Notes under the pieces: model-generated | Seen by the model: the letters and a program-made list of their open reading frames with translations, nothing else | Told to the model about the DNA's origin: nothing | Database searches by the model: none | Shown here: positions 54,734-64,000 of the stretch, piece after piece | Layout of the letters: the number at the start of each line of letters is the position of its first letter | Position numbering within the stretch: position 1 is the stretch's first letter | Made by a program: the position numbers and the translations under genes | DNA from: Bosea vaviloviae | Lineage (GTDB): Bacteria; Pseudomonadota; Alphaproteobacteria; Rhizobiales; Beijerinckiaceae | DNA length: 64,000 nucleotides | Assembly: GCF_001741865.1 (NCBI RefSeq) | Contig: NZ_CP017147.1 | Location: forward strand, 372,001-436,000 | Direction of reading: 5' to 3'

Positions 54734-54772
54734 GCTCTCTCCTGCTGGCTATCAAATCCCTTCAATAGCTAT

Positions 54773-54787
54773 TGCAAACGAATTGCA
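54773..54787. promoter_or_regulatory. Fur/Mur-type box 1, TGCAAACGAATTGCA
   Basis: Partly palindromic 15-mer with TGCAA...TTGCA ends, in the divergent gap between the sitA-like and fur-family genes. It resembles the manganese-responsive Mur operators of rhizobia. Confidence 0.6.
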
Positions 54788-54801
54788 TCTGTCAATGCAA
54801 T

Positions 54802-54816
54802 TGCAAATGATTTGCA
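54802..54816. promoter_or_regulatory. Fur/Mur-type box 2, TGCAAATGATTTGCA
   Basis: Perfect dyad TGCAAAT-G-ATTTGCA, 15 bases after box 1. A further half site (TGCAAATGC) follows near 54829. Two boxes in a divergent promoter suggest control of both sitABCD and the regulator gene. Confidence 0.75.
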
Positions 54817-54862
54817 TTATCTCTGTTTTGCAAATGCGTCGCAGCCTTGCTATCTGCGGATA

Positions 54863-55321
54863 ATGATCGGAACCGAGCAGCGCGTGGCCATTTTCGAGGG
54901 CCAGTTGAAGCAGGCGGGCTTGCGGATGACGCAGCAGCGCCGGCTGATCCTGCGCATTCTCGCCGAGGCGCATGACCACCCCGACGCCAAGGGCATCTTC
55001 ACCCGCGCCTTCGAGCACGACCCGACCTTGTCGCTCTCGACGGTCTACCGGACCATGAAGCTGCTGGAATCGCAGGGCGCGATCGAGCGCCACGCCTTCG
55101 AGGACGGCGTCTCGCGCTACGAGCATGCCGACCAGCAGCATCACGACCATCTGATCGATGTCGAGACCGGCCAGGTGGTGGAGTTCTCATCGCCGGAGAT
55201 CGAGGCGCTGCAGGCGAAGATCGCAGCCGAGCTGGGCTACGAGATCGTCCGCCACCGGCTCGAGCTCTATGCGCGCAAGCTGCCCAAGGCCGGGCGGAAG
55301 CGCGTCAAAAAAGACGTTTGA
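54863..55321 (+). CDS. Fur-family regulator, probable Mur (manganese uptake regulator)
   Basis: A 152-residue Fur-family repressor. The winged helix is [23 protein letters not shown]...[22 protein letters not shown]; metal-binding histidines are in [15 protein letters not shown]. The divergent sitABCD operon and the TGCAA/TTGCA boxes point to Mur, the manganese-sensing Fur of alphaproteobacteria. The CxxC zinc motifs of other Fur proteins are absent, as in many Mur sequences. Confidence 0.86.
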   Translation: MIGTEQRVAIFEGQLKQAGLRMTQQRRLILRILAEAHDHPDAKGIFTRAFEHDPTLSLSTVYRTMKLLESQGAIERHAFEDGVSRYEHADQQHHDHLIDVETGQVVEFSSPEIEALQAKIAAELGYEIVRHRLELYARKLPKAGRKRVKKDV

Positions 55322-55328
55322 CACGCGC

Positions 55329-55404
55329 CGTCATGCTCGGGCCTGCCCCGAGCATCTCATGACCAGAGCCCCCCGAGATGGCCGGGACAAGCCCGGCCAT
55401 GACG
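55329..55404. repeat. Clover-like dispersed palindrome between convergent genes
   Basis: An outer stem CGTCAT/ATGACG encloses three internal hairpins. They are ATGCTCGGG (55333-55341) with CCCGAGCAT (55347-55355), CATCTC (55353-55358) with GAGATG (55375-55380), and ATGGCCGGG (55378-55386) with CCCGGCCAT (55392-55400). It lies between the convergent fur-family and acs genes and could terminate both. Confidence 0.8.
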
Positions 55405-55417
55405 TGCGACGATTCGC

Positions 55418-57364
<1,947 letters not shown>

Positions 57365-57554
57365 TATAGGCGTCTCCCCAGACCTGGGCCGTCTGAATAC
57401 TTGGGCCGTCTGAATTGCGGCTTCGGGGGCGCATCGCGGGATTCGCCTCGTCCGCTTGGTTTGAATGCGCTGCATCATAGTCCCGGCAGCCAAGGCGGCA
57501 AGCTGGGCGACCTCGCACTTTCGTTTCAAAGACTTTCGGCTGCCGCGCCGGAGT

Positions 57555-57962
57555 TCAGAGCCCACCCATCTTGCAGACCAGCGCCCATTCCTCGTCGGTC
57601 ACCGGCTGCACCGAGAGGCGAAACGAGGTGACGAGCGCCATCTTGGCGAGCTTCGGTTCCGCCTTGACCTGCGCCAGCGTCACAGGCTTCGGTAACGGCT
57701 TCACCGCCTTGAAATCGACCAGCACCCAGGGCTCGCCCGGAATCCAGATATAGGCCTCCTTGATCACCTCGACGATGCCGACGACCTCGAGCCCCTCATT
57801 GGAGTGATAGAAGAAGACTTGATCGCCCTGCTTCATCGCCATCAGGTTGAGCTTGGCGGTGTGGTTCTTGACGCCGTCCCAATGCGTGCCCTTGGCGCCG
57901 GCCGCGACCTGCTGGTCCCAGGACCACTTCACCGGTTCGGATTTGATCAGCCAATGTGCCAT
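57555..57962 (-). CDS. EVE domain-containing protein
   Basis: A 135-residue PUA-like EVE domain, almost the entire protein: [45 protein letters not shown] and the C-terminal [22 protein letters not shown] domains bind modified nucleotides. It is the typical short housekeeping-type EVE protein; no defence genes are nearby. Confidence 0.92.
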   Translation of the reverse strand: MAHWLIKSEPVKWSWDQQVAAGAKGTHWDGVKNHTAKLNLMAMKQGDQVFFYHSNEGLEVVGIVEVIKEAYIWIPGEPWVLVDFKAVKPLPKPVTLAQVKAEPKLAKMALVTSFRLSVQPVTDEEWALVCKMGGL

Positions 57963-57991
57963 GAGATGCTCGCAAGGATGGAGAAGCTAAT

Positions 57992-58053
57992 AGCGAGTGG
58001 CGAATGGCGAATGGAAAAGCAAGACGCACTCCACTCGCTATTCGCCACTCGCT
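57992..58053. repeat. Short inverted repeat overlapping a gene end
   Basis: AGCGAGTGGCGAAT (57992-58005) and ATTCGCCACTCGCT (58040-58053) are perfect 14-base arms. The right arm encodes the last residues (ASGE) and part of the stop of the leftward gene at 58038. It is probably another dispersed palindrome of this genome. Confidence 0.75.
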
Positions 58054-58370
58054 TCGGTGTCCGGGCTCGGCGGTTTCGAGGCCGCCTGCCCCTGCTCGTT
58101 CCAGAACCGCACCATCTCGCGCGTCAGGGCGGCATAATCCTGCGGATCAAGCTCGACCCGGACCTCACCCTCGCCGAAGGGCAGGATCAGCACGAAGCGA
58201 TGCGTATCCTCGGCGCGGCGGCGGCGATGCTGGATCACCGGGCCAGCCGGCACACGGCCCGCCAGCGCCACCGGCAGGCTCTCGGCGACGAGCTCGGAGC
58301 CCGTCGTCTTGCGGACTTCAGCGATGCCGCGCGCCACGCGCTTCGTCAGGTCGGACCAGTCATTGGCCAT
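58038..58370 (-). CDS. Conserved hypothetical protein, 110 aa
   Basis: Starts MANDWSDLTKRVARGIAEVR with GGGAGG 5 bases upstream of ATG at 58370. It has a central beta-rich stretch (HRFVLILPFGEGEVRVELDPQDYAAL) and a charged C-terminus. I do not recognise a family. It lies 24 bases after the L,D-transpeptidase gene on the same strand, so it may be cotranscribed. Its last codons are part of an inverted repeat. Confidence 0.7.
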   Translation of the reverse strand: MANDWSDLTKRVARGIAEVRKTTGSELVAESLPVALAGRVPAGPVIQHRRRRAEDTHRFVLILPFGEGEVRVELDPQDYAALTREMVRFWNEQGQAASKPPSPDTEASGE

Positions 58371-58394
58371 TGCCACCTCCCTCGCCCCGACGCC

Positions 58395-58925
58395 TCATGG
58401 CCGGATCTCCACGCGCGTCCCGTACGGAACACGCGACCAAATCTCGCGAATCTCGGCATTGGTGACCGCAATGCAGCCATCCGTCCAGTCGCGGTTGCGA
58501 TGCAGCCCAGCGAGCCAGCCGAGGCCATTGCGGATACCATGGATCATGATGTCGCCGCCGGGCGAAACGCCGGCCCGCAGCGCTGTCTCGCGCGCCTGCC
58601 GATCCGGATAGGAGATGCGCAAGGCCAGGTGATAGCGGCTGCGCGGATGCTTGAAGTCGACGGCATAGACACCTTCCGGAGTCCGGCCGTCACCTTCCCC
58701 CTGCTTTTGGCCAATGGGATCGGAGCCGAGGGCCACCGCATAGCGCGCCAGCACTTGACCATCCCGCTCCAAGGTTAGCTGCCGCGCGCCCTTCTCGATC
58801 AGGATGCGCGTCGCCTGCTCGTTTTGAGCTGCAAGCGCCGGCGTTACCCGCAAGAACTGCGAAAACTCCAAGCCCAAGGCAAGGGCGAGCCCGACGGAGA
58901 GCAAGATCGCAGCTCGCTTCAGCAT
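58395..58925 (-). CDS. L,D-transpeptidase family protein (YkuD domain)
   Basis: A 176-residue exported protein with signal-like helix (LKRAAILLSVGLALALGLEF). The YkuD domain ends with IMIHGIRNG...DWTDGCIAVTN, which contains the catalytic cysteine and histidine. Such enzymes form 3-3 peptidoglycan cross-links or attach proteins. ATG at 58925 is chosen because it starts the signal helix. gpsA lies 13 bases upstream. Confidence 0.88.
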   Translation of the reverse strand: MLKRAAILLSVGLALALGLEFSQFLRVTPALAAQNEQATRILIEKGARQLTLERDGQVLARYAVALGSDPIGQKQGEGDGRTPEGVYAVDFKHPRSRYHLALRISYPDRQARETALRAGVSPGGDIMIHGIRNGLGWLAGLHRNRDWTDGCIAVTNAEIREIWSRVPYGTRVEIRP

Positions 58926-58938
58926 GCTCCGGCCCGCC

Positions 58939-59937
58939 TCAATTCTCGGCGCGGATCGGTCGTGCCAGAAGCCCGGCCACCGCCTCGCGCACGCCGATCT
59001 CGCCTGCGATGATCGCCGCGACCGCGTCCGCGATCGGCATCTCGACTTTGTGCTCACGCGCGATCCGCGCCAGCACCGAAGCGGTGAACGCTCCCTCCGC
59101 CAGCTTGCCGCCCGAAGCGTCCGCAATCGGTCGCCCCTGCCCCAGCGCCAGGCCGAAGGCGAAGTTGCGCGATTGCGGCGAGGCGCAACTCAGCACGACA
59201 TCGCCCAGCCCCGACAGCCCCATCAGCGTTTCGCCTTGCGCGCCAAAAACCTCGCCGAAGCGGCGTAATTCGGAGAAACCGCGCGCCACCAGCGCCGCCC
59301 GAGCGCTCTCGCCATAGCCGAGGCCAATCGCGATCCCTGCTGCGATGGCGAGCACGTTCTTGGCCGCCCCGCCGACCTCGACGCCGCGCGGATCGGCGCT
59401 GTGATAGATGCGAAAGGCCGATGAGCTCAGCGCCTCCGCCAGGGCCCGCGCCAGATTTGCGTCCTGCGCGGCCAGCGTCACCGCCGTGGGCAGGCCGCGT
59501 CCGATATCGGCGGCGAAGCTCGGTCCCGACAGGATCGCAGCCGGTGAGCCGGGCCAGGCCTGCGCGATCACTTGCGTGGTGAACAGGCCGGTCGCCTGCT
59601 CGATACCCTTGGCGGCCGAGATCACCGGCCGGCCGGCCGACAGCGCCTGCGCCAGCCCCTCGCAGACCTGCCTCAGGCTCTGCGTCGGCACCGCGACCAC
59701 GAAGGCGCCAACAGCGCTCAACGCCGCGAGTGAGGATGTCGCGGAGATCGCCTCCGGCAAGATCACGCCCGGCAGATGCGGCGTTTGGCGGGTCTCCCGG
59801 ATCGCCGTGACTATCGCCGCGTCGCGAGCCCAGAACAGAACCTCGCGCCCCGCCCGCGCAGCGGCCAGCGCCAAGGCCGTGCCATAGGCGCCACCACCGA
59901 CAATGCCAATGACGGAAGAGGCGGTGAGCCCGCTCAT
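58939..59937 (-). CDS. gpsA: NAD(P)H-dependent glycerol-3-phosphate dehydrogenase
   Basis: A 332-residue enzyme that makes sn-glycerol 3-phosphate for phospholipid synthesis. The cofactor motif [39 protein letters not shown] and the catalytic lysine in [13 protein letters not shown] are present. ATG at 59937 overlaps the tsaD stop by four bases. Confidence 0.96.
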   Translation of the reverse strand: MSGLTASSVIGIVGGGAYGTALALAAARAGREVLFWARDAAIVTAIRETRQTPHLPGVILPEAISATSSLAALSAVGAFVVAVPTQSLRQVCEGLAQALSAGRPVISAAKGIEQATGLFTTQVIAQAWPGSPAAILSGPSFAADIGRGLPTAVTLAAQDANLARALAEALSSSAFRIYHSADPRGVEVGGAAKNVLAIAAGIAIGLGYGESARAALVARGFSELRRFGEVFGAQGETLMGLSGLGDVVLSCASPQSRNFAFGLALGQGRPIADASGGKLAEGAFTASVLARIAREHKVEMPIADAVAAIIAGEIGVREAVAGLLARPIRAEN

Positions 59938-61022
59938 TCCCCGGCCTTGGCATCGCGTGGCGCAAGATCTTGCGGTACGAGATCTTGCGGCCTGAGCTCG
60001 TCCAGCGGCCAGCGCGGGCGCGCAACCGCGCTCATATCGTCGATCAGCCCCAGGCGCAGCCGCTCCAACCCGGCCCAGGCGATCATCGCGCCATTGTCGC
60101 CGCAGAGCGCGACCGGCGGTGCCACCATCGGCAGGCCGGCCTCGGTCGCAAGCCGCGTCAGCCCGCGCCGGATCGGTTGATTGGCGGCGACGCCGCCCGC
60201 CACGACCAGCGCCGATGGCGTGATGCCGGCGGCGCGGCAGGCGCGCAGGCCAGCCCGTGTCCGGTCGACCATCACATCGACGACCGCCGCCTGGAAGGAG
60301 GCGCAGAGATCGGCGACATCGCGATCCGACAAGGGCGCGATCCGCTCGGCGACGAGACGCACCGCCGTCTTGAGGCCAGACAGCGAGAAATCCGGATTCG
60401 GCCGGCCGCTCATCGGACGGGGAAAGTCGAAGCGCTCGGGATCGCCCTTCTCCGCCTCGCGCTCCACCGAAGGGCCGCCCGGATAGGCCAGGCCCAGCAT
60501 CTTGGCGATCTTGTCGAAGGCCTCGCCGACGGCGTCGTCGATCGTGCCGCCGAGCTTGAGATAGTCGCCGACGCCGCGCACGGCGAGCAATTGCGTGTGC
60601 CCGCCCGAAACGAGCAGCAGCAGATAGGGAAAGGCGAGATCGTCGGTCAGTCGCGCCGTCAGCGCATGGGCCTCAAGATGGTTGATCGCGATGAAGGGCT
60701 TGCCCGTCACCAGCGCAATGGCTTTTCCCGTGGTCAGCCCAACCATGACGCCCCCGACCAGCCCTGGACCGGCAGCGGCAGCAACCGCATCGATATCGGC
60801 AGGCTTGAGCCCCGCTCTCTCGAAGGCACTGCCGACGATACGGTCGATCGCCTCGACATGGGCACGCGCCGCGATCTCCGGCACGACGCCGCCAAAGGCC
60901 GCATGTGCGGCGATCTGACTCAGCACCTCGTTCGACAGGATTTTCGCTTCGCCGGAGCGCGTGACCTCGACGATCGCAGCCGCGGTCTCGTCACAAGTCG
61001 TCTCTATGCCCAAAACTCGCAT
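59934..61022 (-). CDS. tsaD: tRNA N6-threonylcarbamoyladenosine transferase TsaD
   Basis: A 362-residue protein of the Kae1/TsaD family. Metal-binding histidines are in [11 protein letters not shown], and [37 protein letters not shown] and [10 protein letters not shown] are the family motifs. It transfers the threonylcarbamoyl group to A37 of ANN-decoding tRNAs. The C-terminus is extended by [15 protein letters not shown], a small internal repeat. Confidence 0.96.
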   Translation of the reverse strand: MRVLGIETTCDETAAAIVEVTRSGEAKILSNEVLSQIAAHAAFGGVVPEIAARAHVEAIDRIVGSAFERAGLKPADIDAVAAAAGPGLVGGVMVGLTTGKAIALVTGKPFIAINHLEAHALTARLTDDLAFPYLLLLVSGGHTQLLAVRGVGDYLKLGGTIDDAVGEAFDKIAKMLGLAYPGGPSVEREAEKGDPERFDFPRPMSGRPNPDFSLSGLKTAVRLVAERIAPLSDRDVADLCASFQAAVVDVMVDRTRAGLRACRAAGITPSALVVAGGVAANQPIRRGLTRLATEAGLPMVAPPVALCGDNGAMIAWAGLERLRLGLIDDMSAVARPRWPLDELRPQDLVPQDLAPRDAKAGE

Positions 61023-61432
61023 GATCGGCCGATTGGTCTCGCAGCTGTGATGGAATAGACGGGCGCAGGAATTCGGTCGTGAAGAACCGGCAGTTTCGCG
61101 CCGGGAATTCCCCCGTATAGTGCGCGAGCGAGCATAAGGCCAAGAGGCCGTTATGCGGCCCGGGCGCCGAGCTTGGAATACCAAGTCTGGGATGCCGGTC
61201 TGGGACGACGCATCCGGAGCCGCCGGCAGAGCGGCCATTTGAGGGGGACCTAAGGCATGGCCGGAATCGCAACCCCGCTCCGCGACAAAACCCCGGACTG
61301 CGTCGCCGCTGGTCCCAATGACGGCTCAGCCGCGATCGCTAACCAATTCGACGGTGAAGGCGGGCGCGGATTGCGTGTTCATGCTTCAGATGGGAGCTCT
61401 GTCTGATGATACCCGGCGCGAAAGGAGACCGC
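61023..61432. other. Divergent gap between tsaD and hemD, where hemC is often found
   Basis: About 410 bases. It holds a hairpin GCATAAGGCC...GGCCGTTATGC (61132-61156) and a 49-codon open frame (61257-61406) without recognised similarity. hemC, which commonly lies here in related genomes, is not present. Confidence 0.45.
61257..61406 (+). CDS. Possible small ORF upstream of hemD, 49 aa
   Basis: Reads [15 protein letters not shown] from ATG at 61257, preceded by GAGGGGGACC. Its stop lies 27 bases before the likely hemD start. No family is recognised. It may be a leader peptide or a chance frame. Confidence 0.2.
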   Translation: MAGIATPLRDKTPDCVAAGPNDGSAAIANQFDGEGGRGLRVHASDGSSV

Positions 61433-63493
61433 ATGCGCATACTCGTCCTGAGGCCGCAGGCCGATGCCGAGCGTAGCGCCCGCGCGGTCGCCGCGCGCGG
61501 CTGCGAGCCGTTGATCGCGCCGCTGTTCACGGTCGTGCGCCTGCCCGAGCCGGCGCCGGCCGGAGATTTCTCCGCGCTCGTCCTGACCAGCGGCAATGCG
61601 GTGAGCGCGCTCACTGAGGCTCCCCTGGGCTGGCGCGACCTGCCCGTCTTCAGCGTCGGCGCGCGCACCGCCGGCAAGGCCCGCGAGGCCGGTTATGCCG
61701 ATGCCCGCAGCGCCGACGGCAATCGCCATGACCTGATCGATCTGATCAGCCGCAATCTGCCGCCGCCGTCGCGGCTGCTCCTGATCGCCGGCCGGGACAA
61801 CCATGAGGATGTCCCGCAGCGCCTGCGGGACGCCGGTTACGACGTGACGATATGGACGGCGTATGCAGCCGAGGCCGTGACCGCGCTCCCGGCGAATGCG
61901 ACTGAAGCCCTGCGCGACGGCAAGGTCGATGCCGCCCTGCATTATTCCCCGCGCGGCGCCCGAACCTTCCTGGCGCTGGCGCGGGAGGCCGGCCTCGCCG
62001 AGCCTGCTTTGGCGCTGACCCATGTCACGCTCTCGGCAGATGTCGCGGCGCCATTGATCACGGCCGGAGCCAGCACGGTGCTGGTCGCCGAACATCCGGA
62101 AGAGGCCGGTCTGCTCGCCGCCCTCGATCAAGTGTCCGCTCGCAATCGCCTGCGCGACGATGTTAGAGACGAACCGGCTGCGACGACAGGCGTCGAGACG
62201 GAGACAGGCCCGATGACCGAGCCCGATGCTGAAGCCGAGCCCCATGCTGAAATGATGAAGCGTGGCCGCGCCCGGCGCACGCCGCCGACCATCGATTTGA
62301 AGGCACAGGACACGTCAAAGGCGCAAGACACGTCGAGGGCGCAAGACACGTCGAGGGCGCAAGACACGTCGAGGGCGCAAGACGCCCAGCCAGCCGGAAC
62401 GGACACGGCGTCCGCAAGCGCAGCCGCGTCCGAGGCCGTGCTGCCGACCGAGGCGCTGCCCCAGGAATTCGTCGCGCCCGATTTCACCGCGCCCGAGACC
62501 AAGCCTTCGACCGGGCGTGCCGGCCCGGACGATGAAGGATCGCACCGCGCGGGCGCTGCCCAAACACCCTCTCTTCCGGAGACGAAATCGCGCCTGCCCT
62601 GGCCGGCCCTGGCGCTTGCCGGCATCGTCGGCGGCGTGGTTGGCGCCGGGCTTACCATGCTGGCCTGGAGCCGCGCGACGCCTGCCGTCGACGTTACGCA
62701 GATCGCCGAACTCCGCGCCCGGCTCGACAGCCTGCAAGGCGCCACCGCCGCGCTCGACCGCAAGGCGGATGCCGCCGTCAAGGCCGGAACGGAGGCGCAG
62801 GCCGCCGCGACCCGGTTTGGCGAACAGGCGAAGGCGCAAGGCACCCAGAGTGCCGATGCCGGTGCCATCGCAAGTTTGAGTGCCCAGGCCCAGCGCGCCG
62901 AAGCCGCCGCCAACGCGCTCGGCCAGCGGCTCGGCACGGTCGAGACCCTCGCCAAGACAGCCTCCGCACCCAGCCCGCAGGCCCTTGCCGCGGCACGCAT
63001 CGTCCTGGCCGAGCGCATCCAGAGCGCCATCGCCTCAGGCCAGCCCTTCGCCGGCGATGTCGCAGCGCTCGCCAAGGGCGGCGGCGCGCCCGAGCAGATC
63101 GCGGCGCTGAGCGCGGTCGCGACGACCGGCGCCCCGACCCGTGACACGCTGCTTACGCAGTTCCGCACGCATCGAGCGATGTTCGCCAGGGAAATGACGC
63201 CGGCAACCGCCAGTTGGCAGGACCGCGTGCTCGGGCTCGCCAGCCGCATCGTCACGATCCGCCCCGTGGGCGACACCGGCTCCAACGATCCCGCCACCTT
63301 GCTGATCCGGCTGGAAAACGCGCTGGCGAGCGGGAATATCGTCGTGGCGGCCGGCCTCTGGAACCAGCTGCCCGAGCCGGCGCGGCTCGGCAGCGTCGAT
63401 TTCGGCGCAGCTTTGCAAAAACGGGCCCAGGCAGATGCCGCGATTGCAAAAATCGCACAGGATGCCGTCGCCGCGCTCGGCGCGGCGGGCTGA
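61433..63493 (+). CDS. hemD: Uroporphyrinogen-III synthase (HemD) fused in frame to a mitofilin-like membrane protein
   Basis: A single 686-residue frame. The first 235 or so residues are HemD-like (MRILVLRPQADAERSARAVA, FSALVLTSGNAVSALTEA, ALHYSPRGARTFLAL). A linker rich in Ala, Asp and Thr follows, with 18-bp tandem repeats. Then comes a mitofilin-like part: RRTPPTIDLKA, a transmembrane helix (LALAGIVGGVVGAGLTMLAW), coiled coil and a C-terminal domain. ATG at 61433 follows AAAGGAGA. The HemD half closes the hydroxymethylbilane ring; the second half is membrane-anchored. A separate start at 62213 (MTEPDAEAEP) for the second part cannot be excluded. Confidence 0.83.
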   Translation: MRILVLRPQADAERSARAVAARGCEPLIAPLFTVVRLPEPAPAGDFSALVLTSGNAVSALTEAPLGWRDLPVFSVGARTAGKAREAGYADARSADGNRHDLIDLISRNLPPPSRLLLIAGRDNHEDVPQRLRDAGYDVTIWTAYAAEAVTALPANATEALRDGKVDAALHYSPRGARTFLALAREAGLAEPALALTHVTLSADVAAPLITAGASTVLVAEHPEEAGLLAALDQVSARNRLRDDVRDEPAATTGVETETGPMTEPDAEAEPHAEMMKRGRARRTPPTIDLKAQDTSKAQDTSRAQDTSRAQDTSRAQDAQPAGTDTASASAAASEAVLPTEALPQEFVAPDFTAPETKPSTGRAGPDDEGSHRAGAAQTPSLPETKSRLPWPALALAGIVGGVVGAGLTMLAWSRATPAVDVTQIAELRARLDSLQGATAALDRKADAAVKAGTEAQAAATRFGEQAKAQGTQSADAGAIASLSAQAQRAEAAANALGQRLGTVETLAKTASAPSPQALAAARIVLAERIQSAIASGQPFAGDVAALAKGGGAPEQIAALSAVATTGAPTRDTLLTQFRTHRAMFAREMTPATASWQDRVLGLASRIVTIRPVGDTGSNDPATLLIRLENALASGNIVVAAGLWNQLPEPARLGSVDFGAALQKRAQADAAIAKIAQDAVAALGAAG
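62300..62389. repeat. 18-bp tandem repeat in the hemD-mitofilin linker
   Basis: Units start at 62300, 62318, 62336, 62354 and 62372 (last partial). They encode KAQDTS, KAQDTS, RAQDTS, RAQDTS and RAQDAQ. The two middle units are identical, so copy number may vary between strains. Confidence 0.9.
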
Positions 63494-63508
63494 CGGAGGA
63501 TAGAGTTC

Positions 63509-64000
63509 ATGGTTCGGGTTCTGCTCTATCTCCTCGTCTTCGCCTGCCTCGCGGTCGGCGCCGTCTGGCTCGCCGATCGTCCCGGCGATGTTTCGATTCT
63601 GTGGCAGGGCTACCGCATCGAAACCAGCGTCGCGATCGCCGCCATCGGCGTCGTCGTGCTGGCGATGCTGGCGATGCTGGCCTGGGCGCTTGCGCGCTTC
63701 GTGCTCGGCCTGCCCTCGGCCTTCAGCTTCGCCTCGCGGGCACGCCGCCGCGCCCGCGGCTTTGAGGCCGTCTCGCGCGGCATGGTCGCGATCGGTGCGG
63801 GAGATCCCATCGCCGCCGGCCGCCACGCCGTCGATGCCCGCCGCTTCTCCGGCAACGAGCCCCTGACCCTGCTGCTGGAGGCGCAAGCCGCCCAGCTCTC
63901 CGGCGATCGCGGCCGGGCCGAGGCCGCCTTCAAGACCATGCTCGACAAGCCCGAGACCCGCGTGCTCGGCCTGCGCGGCCTCTTCGTCGAGGCCAGGCGT
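63509..64000 (+). CDS. hemY: Heme biosynthesis HemY-type protein, N-terminal part
   Basis: The first 164 codons of a protein with two N-terminal transmembrane helices (LLYLLVFACLAVGAVWLA and IAAIGVVVLAMLAMLAWAL) and then the start of a TPR-like helical region (RARRRARGFEAVSRGMVAIGAGD). This is the HemY_N layout seen after hemD and mitofilin-like genes in alphaproteobacteria. The gene runs past the window. ATG at 63509 lies 15 bases after the previous stop. Confidence 0.88.
   Translation, partial: MVRVLLYLLVFACLAVGAVWLADRPGDVSILWQGYRIETSVAIAAIGVVVLAMLAMLAWALARFVLGLPSAFSFASRARRRARGFEAVSRGMVAIGAGDPIAAGRHAVDARRFSGNEPLTLLLEAQAAQLSGDRGRAEAAFKTMLDKPETRVLGLRGLFVEARR

Noticed and set aside
57555..57962. 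EVE protein as part of a defence system
   Set aside because: It is a short stand-alone EVE protein among housekeeping genes, with no nuclease or helicase nearby.

Overview
The window looks like chromosomal DNA of a high-GC alphaproteobacterium of the Hyphomicrobiales, most like Bosea or a close relative. This is inferred from codon use, from the conserved block gpsA-tsaD / hemD-mitofilin-hemY at the right end, from a Mur-type Fur regulator beside sitABCD, and from several families of short dispersed palindromes. No species can be fixed from sequence reading alone. No rRNA, tRNA, CRISPR array or intact mobile element was seen.

Region 1 (1-13.9 kb) is an aromatic-acid catabolic locus. It carries homologues of the four phthalate 4,5-dioxygenase pathway enzymes: dihydrodiol dehydrogenase, reductase, Rieske oxygenase and 4,5-dihydroxyphthalate decarboxylase. 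With them are a benzoylformate-decarboxylase-like ThDP enzyme, an aldehyde dehydrogenase, MarR and LysR regulators and a NitT/TauT-type ABC transporter. A perfect 16-bp palindrome lies in the divergent promoter. A coherent, unproven reading is aryl-glyoxylate (phthalonate) to 2-formylbenzoate to phthalate to protocatechuate. A decayed IS5-type transposase fragment lies at its right edge.

Region 2 (14.4-21.4 kb) concerns inorganic sulfur oxidation. A flavocytochrome c sulfide dehydrogenase-like pair and a cytochrome c run rightward. A tightly coupled operon runs leftward: a two-subunit molybdenum hydroxylase followed by soxX-soxY-soxZ-soxA. soxB and soxCD are not in the window, and SoxY ends in an unusual cysteine tail.

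Region 3 (22.1-44.3 kb) is a catabolic island with one FCD-type GntR regulator. Four copies of a TGATATATC-like site lie in its promoter regions. It holds a Dpp-type transporter without ATPases, a PLP aminotransferase, a shikimate-dehydrogenase-like protein, an N,N-dimethylformamidase-like pair, a PotABCD-like transporter, a split transketolase, a four-carbon sugar-acid kinase with its decarboxylase/aldolase partner, an SDR dehydrogenase, a frameshifted penicillin acylase and a second peptide-type binding protein. Together they suggest use of an amide-linked compound containing a sugar acid, which I do not recognise as a described pathway.

Region 4 (44.8-64 kb) is mixed core genome: HutD, a two-component system, an SGNH hydrolase with a small membrane partner, a luciferase-like monooxygenase, a transglutaminase-like protein, the sitABCD manganese transporter with divergent Mur and operator-like boxes, acs, an EVE protein, an L,D-transpeptidase, gpsA, tsaD, a fused hemD-mitofilin frame and the start of hemY. 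Dispersed palindromes sit between these genes, and one copy forms the end of the sitD reading frame.
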